DNA from: an uncultured Flavobacteriaceae bacterium
Lineage (GTDB): Bacteria; Bacteroidota; Bacteroidia; Flavobacteriales; Flavobacteriaceae
DNA: 64,000 bases
NCBI GenBank assembly: GCA_947494205.1
Contig: CANLUH010000017.1
Location: 26,149-90,148, forward strand
Direction of reading: 5' to 3'
This document shows positions 46,435 through 54,265 of the stretch, piece by piece; within the stretch, counting starts at the first letter, position 1; each line of letters opens with the position of its first letter. The translations under genes and the position numbers were made by a program. Under the pieces are notes generated by a model. It saw nothing but the letters and a program-made list of their open reading frames with translations. It ran no database searches and was not told the origin of the DNA.

Positions 46435-47667
46435 TTATATGGAAGTTTCTAAAACTTTAGGAGTTAAATCAACTTCTATTTGGTTTTTTATAATATCATC
46501 AAATGTTTCTCGTGCCCTAATTAAATACGCTTCATTATTATGCCATAATACTTCAGCTGGGCGATAACGGGAATTATAATTGCTAGCCATAGAATAACAA
46601 TAGGCTCCAGCATTTTTAAAAGCAATAATATCACCTTCGGTAATTTCAGGAATACGCCTATTATTAGCAAAAGTGTCCGTTTCACAGATATAACCTACTA
46701 CCGAGTAAAAACGTTCACGACCTTCAGGATTGGAAATGTTTTCTATTTCATGTTGTGATCCATAAAGCATTGGACGAATTAAATGATTAAAACCCGAATC
46801 TATTTGAGCAAAAACCGTTGAGGTTGTTTGTTTCACCACATTAACTTTCGCTAAAAATTGGCCAGCTTCACTTACTAAAAACTTTCCAGGCTCGAAAGCC
46901 AAGGTTAATTGTTTACCGTAGTTTTTACAGAACGTATTAAAACGTGTGGTTAATTTATCTCCAAACTCTTCAATATTCGTTTCAATATCTCCCGTTTTGT
47001 ATGGCACTTTAAAACCAGAGCCAAAATCTATAAATTCTAAAGTTTTAAAATGTTTAGCTGTTTCAAAAAGGATTTCGCTAGCATATAAAAAGACATCAAT
47101 ATCTAAAATGTCACTTCCGGTATGCATGTGGATACCATTAATTGTCATTTCTGTATTTTCTACAATGCGAAGAATATGTGGGATTTGATGAATAGAAATT
47201 CCGAATTTGCTATCTATATGTCCAACAGAAATATTGGTGTTTCCTCCCGCCATAACATGCGGATTAATACGAATACATACAGGAACTTCTGGATGACGAG
47301 ACCCAAACTGTTCCAATATAGAAAGATTATCAATATTAATCTGTACACCCAATTTTGCAACCGTTTCAATTTCTTCTAAAGAGACGCCGTTAGGTGTAAA
47401 CATAATATGTTTTGCAGGTACACCTGCTGCTAAGCCTAATTGTACTTCTTGTATAGAAACAGTATCTAAACCAGCACCAAGAGAATGTATATATTTTAAA
47501 ATAGACAAATTAGATAACGCTTTAACCGCATAATGTATCTTAACCTTTTTTACTTTACTAAAAGCAGAAGTTAAGCGTTTGTATTGCGCAGCTATAATTT
47601 CAGAATTATATACATAAACGGGGCTTCCGAAGTCTTTAGCTATTTTTAATAATTGCTCTTGTTGCAT
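46435..47667 (-). CDS. lysA: Diaminopimelate decarboxylase
   Basis: 410 residues. PLP enzyme making lysine from meso-diaminopimelate. The PLP-binding Lys49 is in HYAVKALSNLSIL; a SGFKVPY loop, HMHTGSDI and EPGKFLV are also conserved. It is encoded alone with its own promoter. Confidence 0.95.
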   Translation of the reverse strand: MQQEQLLKIAKDFGSPVYVYNSEIIAAQYKRLTSAFSKVKKVKIHYAVKALSNLSILKYIHSLGAGLDTVSIQEVQLGLAAGVPAKHIMFTPNGVSLEEIETVAKLGVQINIDNLSILEQFGSRHPEVPVCIRINPHVMAGGNTNISVGHIDSKFGISIHQIPHILRIVENTEMTINGIHMHTGSDILDIDVFLYASEILFETAKHFKTLEFIDFGSGFKVPYKTGDIETNIEEFGDKLTTRFNTFCKNYGKQLTLAFEPGKFLVSEAGQFLAKVNVVKQTTSTVFAQIDSGFNHLIRPMLYGSQHEIENISNPEGRERFYSVVGYICETDTFANNRRIPEITEGDIIAFKNAGAYCYSMASNYNSRYRPAEVLWHNNEAYLIRARETFDDIIKNQIEVDLTPKVLETSI

Positions 47668-47683
47668 AACTGTTAATTTTCAT

Positions 47684-47691
47684 CAAAGGTA
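47684..47691 (-). promoter_or_regulatory. lysA promoter, -7 element
   Basis: TACCTTTG on the minus strand is an exact TAnnTTTG; start expected near 47679, about 12 nt before the ATG. Confidence 0.6.
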
Positions 47692-47802
47692 TTTTTTTAG
47701 TAGTAGATAAAAATTATTTCAATGTATTATTACATATTTTAAACAAGTTGTTAATTATTTAACAATACAAATGCTAACTATATCGTTTTTCATAATTAAA
47801 TA

Positions 47803-47834
47803 TTAGGGTAAGTAATTGTGATTATTTACTTTTG
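47803..47834 (+). promoter_or_regulatory. sucC promoter
   Basis: TTAG (47803-47806) at the -33 position, 20-bp spacer and TACTTTTG (47827-47834) at -7. Transcription would start near 47839, about 23 nt before the ATG. Confidence 0.55.
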
Positions 47835-47861
47835 TCACTCTAAAATTTTACTTTTAATAAG

Positions 47862-49055
47862 ATGAATTTACACGAATATCAAGGAAAAGAATTATTAAGC
47901 AGCTTTGGCGTACGTATTCAACGTGGTATTGTTGCACAAAATGCTGACGAAGCGGTAGAAGCAGCAAAAAAACTAACTGAAGATACTGGTACAGGTTGGC
48001 ACGTTATAAAAGCACAAGTTCACGCTGGTGGTCGTGGAAAAGGTGGTGGAGTAAAACTAGCTAAAAACTTAGACGAAGTAAAGTCTATAGCTGGACAAAT
48101 CATTGGTATGGATTTAGTAACACCGCAAACTTCTGCAGAAGGTAAGCGTGTACACCAAGTGTTAGTTGCAGAAGATGTATACTACCCAGGAGAAACAGAA
48201 ACAAGCGAATTTTACATGTCTGTATTATTAAATCGTGCTAACGGACGTAACATGATTATGTATTCTACAGAAGGTGGAATGGATATTGAAACTGTTGCAG
48301 AAGAAACACCACATTTAATATTTACAGAAGAAATAGACCCAGCAACTGGAATTTTACCATTCCAAGCTAGAAAAGTTGCCTTTAATTTAGGACTTTCTGG
48401 TTTAGCGTTTAAAGAAATGACAAAATTTGTAACGTCTTTATACAAAGCTTACGTTGAATCGGATTCTTCTTTATTTGAAATTAATCCTGTTTTAAAGACA
48501 AGTGATAATAAAATAATGGCAGTAGATGCTAAAGTTACTTTAGACGCTAATGCATTATACAGACATAAAGATTTAGCTGAATTACGTGATTTACGTGAAG
48601 AAAGCCCAATTGAAGTTGAAGCAGGTGCTTTAGGCTTAAACTATGTAGACTTAGATGGAAACGTTGGATGTATGGTTAATGGAGCTGGTTTAGCTATGGC
48701 AACTATGGATTTAATTAAGCAAGCAGGTGGTGAGCCAGCTAACTTTTTAGATGTTGGTGGTACTGCAGATGCAGCACGTGTTGAAGCAGCTTTTAGAATT
48801 ATTTTAAAAGATCCGGAAGTAAAAGCAATTTTAATTAATATTTTTGGTGGTATTGTACGTTGTGACCGTGTGGCACAAGGTGTTGTAGATGCTTACAAGA
48901 ACATGGGAGATGCTATTAATGTACCAATTATTGTACGTTTACAAGGTACTAACGCAGACATCGCTAAAGAATTAATAGACAGTTCTGGATTAGATGTTAT
49001 GAGTGCCACAGAATTCCAAGAAGCAGCAGATAAAGTACAAGCAGTTTTAGCATAA
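47862..49055 (+). CDS. sucC: Succinyl-CoA ligase (ADP-forming) beta subunit
   Basis: 397 residues. ATP-grasp subunit that binds ADP, magnesium and CoA and, with SucD, makes ATP from succinyl-CoA. Clear family features: MNLHEYQGKELLSSFGV, HAGGRGKGGGVK, LFEINPVL, NGAGLAMATMDLIKQAGG and NIFGGIVRCD. The alpha subunit gene is not beside it. A single-gene unit ending in a hairpin terminator. Confidence 0.97.
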   Translation: MNLHEYQGKELLSSFGVRIQRGIVAQNADEAVEAAKKLTEDTGTGWHVIKAQVHAGGRGKGGGVKLAKNLDEVKSIAGQIIGMDLVTPQTSAEGKRVHQVLVAEDVYYPGETETSEFYMSVLLNRANGRNMIMYSTEGGMDIETVAEETPHLIFTEEIDPATGILPFQARKVAFNLGLSGLAFKEMTKFVTSLYKAYVESDSSLFEINPVLKTSDNKIMAVDAKVTLDANALYRHKDLAELRDLREESPIEVEAGALGLNYVDLDGNVGCMVNGAGLAMATMDLIKQAGGEPANFLDVGGTADAARVEAAFRIILKDPEVKAILINIFGGIVRCDRVAQGVVDAYKNMGDAINVPIIVRLQGTNADIAKELIDSSGLDVMSATEFQEAADKVQAVLA

Positions 49056-49081
49056 GCAAGCCGTTTTTACTTATAATATAT

Positions 49082-49115
49082 AAAGAGTAGTATTTTTAAT
49101 GCTGCTCTTTTTTTG
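49082..49115 (+). terminator. sucC terminator
   Basis: AAAGAGTAG pairs with CTGCTCTTT (one wobble pair) around an 11-base loop, followed by a run of T. It is 26 bp after the sucC stop. Confidence 0.75.
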
Positions 49116-49165
49116 TGCTCTATTGTATCGTATTTATAATAAGTTTAATTCTAAAAATATTTTTT

Positions 49166-49221
49166 AACTTAGTTTTAAGTTTATTAACTTATTAATAAGT
49201 TGTATAACTTAAAATTAAGTT
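49166..49221. promoter_or_regulatory. Three phased operators for the BlaI-type repressor
   Basis: Three 16-bp palindromes of the form AACTTA-N4-TAAGTT lie at 49166-49181, 49186-49201 and 49206-49221, so each begins exactly 20 bp after the one before. The central four bases differ (GTTT, TTAA, AAAT). The third fits entirely in the spacer of the proposed promoter and the second covers its -33 element. This is the arrangement expected of an autorepressed BlaI/MecI-type repressor binding as side-by-side dimers. Confidence 0.8.
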
Positions 49222-49230
49222 ATATGTTTG
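49200..49230 (+). promoter_or_regulatory. Promoter of the blaI-like/M56 pair
   Basis: TTG (49200-49202), 20-bp spacer, TATGTTTG (49223-49230). Transcription would start near 49235, about 25 nt before the ATG at 49260. This puts the start at the second possible initiation codon, not the TTG at 49200 inside the operators. Confidence 0.65.
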
Positions 49231-49259
49231 TATTGCTGATTAATAAAACTCATAAAGTA

Positions 49260-49631
49260 ATGGTAACACTAACTAAGGTAGAAGAGAAGATAATGAAGAT
49301 TCTCTGGGATATTAAAAAAGGGTTTATTAAAGATATTATTGAAGAGTATCCTAACCCGAAACCACTTTACAACTCGATATCTACAATTGTGAGGGTATTG
49401 GTGCAAAAAGAAATTATAGGTTATAAAGCCTATGGTAAATCGCATCAATATTATCCATTAATTAGTAAAGAAGAGTATAGTAAAGGACAAATGAAGCGTT
49501 TAGTTACCGATTATTATAATAATTCACTTTCTCAAGTGGTTAGCTTTTTTACAGAAAGTAAGCAATTGAAAGAAAGTGAACTGGATGAGGCCATGCGAAT
49601 GTTAGAAGAACTAAAATCTAAGAACAAATGA
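49260..49631 (+). CDS. BlaI/MecI/CopY-type transcriptional repressor
   Basis: 123 residues from the ATG at 49260 (an in-frame TTG at 49200 would start within the operators). Winged helix: MVTLTKVEEKIMKILWDIKKGFIKDIIEEYP, then NSISTIVRVLVQKEIIGYKAYGKSHQYYPLI, the typical recognition and wing region; the C-terminal helices dimerise (about 85-123). BlaI/MecI relatives are inactivated when a BlaR/MecR metalloprotease cuts them. The gene overlaps the M56 peptidase gene by 4 bp (ATGA). Confidence 0.92.
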   Translation: MVTLTKVEEKIMKILWDIKKGFIKDIIEEYPNPKPLYNSISTIVRVLVQKEIIGYKAYGKSHQYYPLISKEEYSKGQMKRLVTDYYNNSLSQVVSFFTESKQLKESELDEAMRMLEELKSKNK

Positions 49632-51385
49632 TGAAATTTGCAATTTATTTATTAGAGTCTAGTGCTGTTTTTATTGTGCTTTATTTACTTTATGAGATTT
49701 TCATGAAGAAAGAAACATTCTTTAATTTTAATCGGTTTTACCTTATAAGCATAGTTGTTTTTTCATTGTTACTCCCTTTTATAAGTTTCGATTTTAATAA
49801 AGGTAAAATAGCTGCTGTAGACGATTCCATTGAAGAGTTTAACGAATTTAGAATGACTTATTATAACACTATGGAGACATGGGAGTCTAAAGCTTTTAGT
49901 AATTCAATACCAGAGGAAATACCGGTTGTATTTAATAAGCCAGCCGAAGTTCCTATAGATTGGATAGCTATCGCAATAAAGGTGTTATTAGTTATATATA
50001 TTATAGGTGTTTTAATCTGTTTGTCTAAATTATTATGGACATTAAGGCGTCTAAAACGTATGGTTTTAAACTATCCTAAAACTAAAATTAATGGTATAAC
50101 GGTAGTAAAAATGCCTAACCCATCGGCTTCATTTTCATTTTTAGGTTACGCATTTATTTATGAAAAAAAGATGGAAACTTTTGAAATAGATCAGATTGTT
50201 GCTCACGAAAAAGTTCATATAGAGCAGAGACATTCCTTCGACTTAATTTTTGTACAACTTATAGCTACAGTTCTATGGTTTAACCCATTGATTTGGAGGC
50301 TTATTAAATCTTTAAAAACAACGCATGAATATATAGTAGATCAAAAAATAATTAATACAGGTTATTCCTTAGTAGCGTACCAGACCTTACTTTTAAGCGA
50401 GTTAGTCAGCAACAACTCATATGGGTTGGTACATAATTTTAATTTATCATTTATAAAAAAAAGAATAATCATGATGACAAACAATAAATCAGGATTTACA
50501 GGAAAAGTAAAAGTAGCACTAATAATAATTTGTGCATTGGTACTTAGTTTACTAGCATTTCAGGTAAACTCTAAGGTAACGCAGGATACTGCAGGGAATG
50601 CTGATGCTTCAAAGAAAATTTTAAGGATTATGCCAGACGGTACTGAAGAGCGGTTTACTAAAGAAGAGTTTTTAGCTACTGCTAAAGATTCAGCAGAGCT
50701 GGAGTGGATGAAAAAAATACTAAAACCTTCCGAAGCCTTTAAAATATCTGGGGATGTATTATCATTAGAAGGTAGGTCTATTACAATAGACGATATTGAA
50801 TCTGTGGTAGAAGCAGAAGGCATACAAAGACATTTTCCGTTTAGTATGGAAATTGATGGTAATCAAAGCATGAAAAAGATTAGAGAGATACAGACAGAGT
50901 TAAGACGAATAGATCGAAGAAAAGTGATTTACTATGGTGAGACAGATTCAGGAGAACAAATGATTCAACCCTTTTTAGTCCCACCAATGCATGAAGCTAA
51001 ACCTTCTCATAATGATAATATTGTTGTAAAAGGCGATTTAAGTGATGCTGTGCATAATGGAACTATAGCAACACGAGATGGTATTGAGTACCTTAAGGTA
51101 AATGTAAGTGAGGATCGTAATATTAGACAAGCTGTTTATAATTTTGTAAAAAGTCATATTGCACGACAATCGACTGCCTATTTAATACGAGTAGAATATA
51201 ATGATACAGATAATTTTAAACATTATTTAACGAATCTAGCTGAAGTGTTTCAAGGTTTTGAGACTGTGTATAAAGTACGTGCTCAGGAATTATATGGTAA
51301 AGATTCAAAAGACTTAAAAAAAGAAGAACGTCTTCTTATTAGTAACGAAGCTCCAAAATCAGTTTTTATCGCTGGAAAAGAATAA
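49628..51385 (+). CDS. M56 family membrane metallopeptidase (BlaR1-like)
   Basis: 585 residues. Four membrane helices (about 8-24, 35-53, 111-132, 295-312). The gluzincin zinc site HEKVH (193-197) with third ligand Glu234 (THEYIVDQ) lies in the cytoplasmic loop between helices 3 and 4. BlaR1 uses that layout to cut BlaI. The periplasmic part (about 313-585) is not a penicillin-binding domain: no SxxK/SxN/KTG set is visible, so the signal is probably not a beta-lactam. It looks like two mixed alpha/beta lobes I cannot name. Overlaps the repressor gene by 4 bp. Confidence 0.88.
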   Translation: MMKFAIYLLESSAVFIVLYLLYEIFMKKETFFNFNRFYLISIVVFSLLLPFISFDFNKGKIAAVDDSIEEFNEFRMTYYNTMETWESKAFSNSIPEEIPVVFNKPAEVPIDWIAIAIKVLLVIYIIGVLICLSKLLWTLRRLKRMVLNYPKTKINGITVVKMPNPSASFSFLGYAFIYEKKMETFEIDQIVAHEKVHIEQRHSFDLIFVQLIATVLWFNPLIWRLIKSLKTTHEYIVDQKIINTGYSLVAYQTLLLSELVSNNSYGLVHNFNLSFIKKRIIMMTNNKSGFTGKVKVALIIICALVLSLLAFQVNSKVTQDTAGNADASKKILRIMPDGTEERFTKEEFLATAKDSAELEWMKKILKPSEAFKISGDVLSLEGRSITIDDIESVVEAEGIQRHFPFSMEIDGNQSMKKIREIQTELRRIDRRKVIYYGETDSGEQMIQPFLVPPMHEAKPSHNDNIVVKGDLSDAVHNGTIATRDGIEYLKVNVSEDRNIRQAVYNFVKSHIARQSTAYLIRVEYNDTDNFKHYLTNLAEVFQGFETVYKVRAQELYGKDSKDLKKEERLLISNEAPKSVFIAGKE

Positions 51386-51551
51386 GCGAGTATAAAAATA
51401 TTCGTTTTATATTTACGATGTAAAAATGTTATTTTCTAAGTAATACAACAACAAAGTTGTTAAAAAAATAGCACAAAATAAGACTATTACATTAGCTTAA
51501 ATTACATCACATTTAGTTTACTTTTAAGTAACCATTACATACAATTTTGTT

Positions 51552-51582
51552 AAGAGTAGTGTAACACACTACTCTTTTTTTG
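51552..51582 (+). terminator. Terminator after the M56 gene
   Basis: AAGAGTAGTGT and ACACTACTCTT form a perfect 11-bp stem around a three-base loop, followed by a run of seven T. Confidence 0.8.
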
Positions 51583-51586
51583 TGCC

Positions 51587-51594
51587 TAATTTTG
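51587..51594 (+). promoter_or_regulatory. Possible -7 element of the small exported protein gene
   Basis: TAATTTTG fits TAnnTTTG, directly after the M56 terminator; the leader would be about 66 nt. No -33 match. Confidence 0.4.
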
Positions 51595-51664
51595 TCATGT
51601 AAACAATTAGCAACATAAAAACAACCAAAGCTAATTATCATTAAAAAAGAAAAAGACAAAACAA

Positions 51665-52003
51665 ATGAAAACAGTAAAAGTATTAATGTTCGTATTAGCC
51701 ATTACATTTACAAACTTAAGTATGGCAAACACTAACCCAACAAAAAAAGAAGGAATAACTTCTGTAACCAAAGCTATAGGTACATTACTAAATAAACCAG
51801 GTTTTGAGATTAAAGAAGACCTAACAGCCAAAGTAACCTTTATGCTTAATATGGATAACGAAATTGTGGTATTAACTGTAGATACAGAGAGCTCGCAGTT
51901 AGAACGTTATATTAAGTCTAGATTAAACTATAATGAATTAGCTGTAAAACTAGCCGTAAACAAAAAATATAAAGTATTTGTAAGACTAACGTCTAGAAAG
52001 TAA
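51665..52003 (+). CDS. Small exported protein of unknown function
   Basis: 112 residues. Signal peptide about 1-20 (MKTVKVLMFVLAITFTNLSMA). The mature part (about 90 residues) contains LTAKVTFMLNMDNEIVVLTVDTESSQLERYIKSRLNY and ends KKYKVFVRLTSRK, an alpha/beta pattern with the flavour of a TonB-like or POTRA-like fold, but the match is only of style. Similar short exported proteins are common in Flavobacteriaceae. Nearby the BlaI/M56 pair it could be a target, but it lies behind a terminator. Confidence 0.65.
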   Translation: MKTVKVLMFVLAITFTNLSMANTNPTKKEGITSVTKAIGTLLNKPGFEIKEDLTAKVTFMLNMDNEIVVLTVDTESSQLERYIKSRLNYNELAVKLAVNKKYKVFVRLTSRK

Positions 52004-52012
52004 TAATGTCAA

Positions 52013-52030
52013 ACACACTTATAAGTGTGT
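52013..52030 (+). terminator. Hairpin after the small exported protein gene
   Basis: ACACACTTATAAGTGTGT is an 18-bp perfect palindrome 9 bp after the stop. It can fold as a hairpin, but only a short T-run (GGTTTT) follows, so termination is possible rather than certain. A stronger bidirectional hairpin lies 90 bp on. Confidence 0.4.
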
Positions 52031-52122
52031 GGTTTTAGAAGTGGTTAGAATTATTAGATTAAGTATTGTCAACGTTGTATGTTTTAAAAAGTAAAATAAT
52101 TTGAAAAACTTATTCTAACAAT

Positions 52123-52154
52123 AAAGAAGAGGAACATTTATGTTCCTCTTCTTT
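52123..52154. terminator. Bidirectional terminator
   Basis: AAAGAAGAGGAACA pairs perfectly with TGTTCCTCTTCTTT around a four-base loop, between two convergent genes (51665-52003 on + and 52200-52865 on -). Confidence 0.75.
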
Positions 52155-52199
52155 ATTTATTACTAGTCTCTATGTTTAAAATATAAGATTTAAAAAATA

Positions 52200-52865
52200 C
52201 TATTTTTCCAATTCATATAAATCTTTTTCAGTAAATGTTTTGAATGCAAGTTTATAGCCTTGAAAAGCTGCAATACCATAAAATAATAAATCTATAGGAC
52301 TAAAGATTTCTGACATTATTGGTATTAATTGGCCATAATCAAATAGCCCTAAAGTTTCCATATAACCTAGGCCTTCTGCATCTGCAACATAACCTACAAT
52401 ACTGAAAAAATTTCCAAGAAGACAACTGAATATAGCTATTATTCCTCCAGAAATACCAAAAATTTGATCAATCCCTTTTCCTGTAAATCTCATAGATAAT
52501 CCAACTGCTGCACCAATTGCTATTGCCATATATCCTATTTGATATCCAGTAGCAACTGTTATAGTACCCCATAAAACTGCTCCAATAATTCCAACAACAA
52601 TTCCAGTTATTAACGCCGTTGTTAAATTTTGTTCAGATTTAAATTTGGCAATATTTTTATCAGATAATTTATTAATTACCTCATTGTGTTCAACTGCATC
52701 TTCATCGTCTATATGTTCTACTACTAAATGATCTAATTCAAAAGATTTGCAATCATTTTCAAAATCGGCTTTTTCTCCTGTTAAATTACATAATAAGCCA
52801 ACTTGCATATTTGGTTTACGATTAATACACTTTTTACAAAATTTTAAATGTTCTTCTCTTGTCAT
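52200..52865 (-). CDS. Cys-rich N-terminus membrane protein
   Basis: 221 residues. The first 45 residues hold four Cys in the pattern CKKC-x(13)-LCNLTGEKADFENDC, then KSF, a Bacteroidota motif that may hold a metal. After an acidic linker there are three to four membrane helices (about 83-105, 109-125, 138-160, 185-205). No enzyme domain is visible. The region upstream contains a 31-bp motif that is repeated before the methyltransferase gene at 54008. Confidence 0.7.
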   Translation of the reverse strand: MTREEHLKFCKKCINRKPNMQVGLLCNLTGEKADFENDCKSFELDHLVVEHIDDEDAVEHNEVINKLSDKNIAKFKSEQNLTTALITGIVVGIIGAVLWGTITVATGYQIGYMAIAIGAAVGLSMRFTGKGIDQIFGISGGIIAIFSCLLGNFFSIVGYVADAEGLGYMETLGLFDYGQLIPIMSEIFSPIDLLFYGIAAFQGYKLAFKTFTEKDLYELEK

Positions 52866-52951
52866 ATAGATTATTTAGTTAAATGTTTGGTTCGTTTTGT
52901 CTCAAAAAATAAGAAGACAAGATTCAATAATTATATGGCAAATCCAATACG

Positions 52952-52982
52952 TATATCTACGTATATTTTTTTGATAATTATG
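52952..52982 (-). promoter_or_regulatory. Shared upstream motif, copy 1
   Basis: 31 bp that match 26 of 31 bases with 54176-54206 in the same orientation. The core read on the plus strand is TACGTATATTTTTTTGA, with AATTATG after it. It lies 87 bp upstream of the minus-strand gene starting at 52865. Confidence 0.55.
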
Positions 52983-53018
52983 AAGGTATTATTCTAGGTT
53001 TATTTTAACTAAATAAAA

Positions 53019-54008
53019 TTAGTTTAACATGCATTTTAATTCAATATCTGGATCCATCTGGTAAGTGAAGATTATTTCTTTTTTCTCAAACGGTTGAGCT
53101 AATTCCATTTCTAATGATAAAGTCAAAGACGATTCGTTTCTATCTAACCAAATATCTTTATACACATGTACCTTAGTGTCTAATAACATAGCTTTGTAGT
53201 TTGCCATGTTTACAGCTTCTAAATTTACCTTAACATCTGCTAATTGCTTTGGTATGTTTGGTTCTGTATGCAATTTTACAGCTTTACGCGCATCTACGGC
53301 ATTACATAGTTTTTCTTCTGTATAATTAGGTGTGTTTGTAGAGTTACTTAATAAGCAAGCATCTACAATAACGTTTTCAGGAATTAATGCAACATCTTCT
53401 CTAAATTGTGGTAACATATTAAAAAGAATAGGCACGTAGCATTCGCGATATAATAAGGCATCTAGTGTTTCGCTAAAAAGAATATGATAAGAATTTGCGT
53501 TTGGTACTTTAAAAGTAACAGCATCTGCTAAATGATACTCTTTTACATATTGAGTTAACTCTAGAGCTTCTATTAATTTTTTAGCAGCATTTAGGGAGTT
53601 CTCATTAATTTCTAATATAGAAAACTGTATTTCGTCTGTACCAAATAAAGGCGCTATTAAATTAACAAAAGGAGCATAAGGTCCACAACCAGCATAAAAT
53701 ATAGTTATTAATTCTCCCGGATGTTGTGTTTGTTTATCTTTAATAGCAGTAACCATTGCTTTTAAAAATTTCAAAGTTCTTTTGTAGTCTAATAAACATT
53801 TTGCTGCATGGTTTAGTCCTAAAGCTTTTCCTTTTGCTGTAGGTACAGCGGCTAAATGCTCCATTTTAGTATCGAAACCTGTAATTTCTGTTACGTCTTG
53901 AAAGTGTTTATGTATTTCGTTTAACGTTTGTTCTGCATCAGTTGGTGTTAGATCTTCTTTTAATAGCGAAGTGACTAAGGTTTTTATGTTTAGCGCAATA
54001 GTACTCAT
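53019..54008 (-). CDS. SAM-dependent methyltransferase, divergent (PRMT-like features)
   Basis: 329 residues. An N-terminal helical region (about 1-95) precedes a Rossmann SAM-binding core with motif I FYAGCGPYAPFVN (104-116), SILEINENS as the acidic motif, and HILFSETLDALLYRE (175-189), which recalls the double-Glu loop of protein arginine methyltransferases. A beta-rich C-terminal part (about 210-329) follows, as in PRMT-like folds. The substrate is unknown. It is a single gene with a distinctive upstream motif at 54176-54206. Confidence 0.7.
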   Translation of the reverse strand: MSTIALNIKTLVTSLLKEDLTPTDAEQTLNEIHKHFQDVTEITGFDTKMEHLAAVPTAKGKALGLNHAAKCLLDYKRTLKFLKAMVTAIKDKQTQHPGELITIFYAGCGPYAPFVNLIAPLFGTDEIQFSILEINENSLNAAKKLIEALELTQYVKEYHLADAVTFKVPNANSYHILFSETLDALLYRECYVPILFNMLPQFREDVALIPENVIVDACLLSNSTNTPNYTEEKLCNAVDARKAVKLHTEPNIPKQLADVKVNLEAVNMANYKAMLLDTKVHVYKDIWLDRNESSLTLSLEMELAQPFEKKEIIFTYQMDPDIELKCMLN

Positions 54009-54175
54009 TAAATTTAATTTGTTAGTTTATAGGTAACTAGATTAGTATAGTAAATAGTTTTTATTAGGATGATATTTTAAATATAGAAAATACAATTATA
54101 TTAACTACATAATTTCATTTCTTTTCTCATATCTAACATTTGCAAGTTCTAATATTTTTCTCAAAAAAAAGCGGG

Positions 54176-54206
54176 TAGATTTACGTGTATTTTTTTGAAA
54201 ATTAAG
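54176..54206 (-). promoter_or_regulatory. Shared upstream motif, copy 2
   Basis: The core read on the plus strand is TACGTGTATTTTTTTGA, matching 26 of 31 bases with 52952-52982. It lies 168 bp upstream of the methyltransferase start at 54008 on the minus strand. Confidence 0.55.
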
Positions 54207-54226
54207 TTTATTGTAGTGTTGTAAAA

Positions 54227-54265
54227 ACTAAAAAAGAGTAACGATTATAGTTACTCTTTTTTAGT
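54227..54265 (-). terminator. DUF1456 gene terminator, overlapping its coding end
   Basis: ACTAAAAAAGAGTAAC and GTTACTCTTTTTTAGT form a perfect 16-bp stem with a 7-base loop. On the minus strand the first arm contains the last codons and stop of the DUF1456 gene, and T residues follow the second arm. Confidence 0.8.

Noticed and set aside
49200..49259. Upstream TTG at 49200 as the start of the BlaI-type repressor
   Set aside because: It lies inside the second operator and before the predicted transcription start; the ATG at 49260 begins the winged-helix domain directly.
49628..51385. A beta-lactam resistance system
   Set aside because: The periplasmic part has no penicillin-binding motifs and there is no beta-lactamase or PBP gene beside it, so resistance is not supported.
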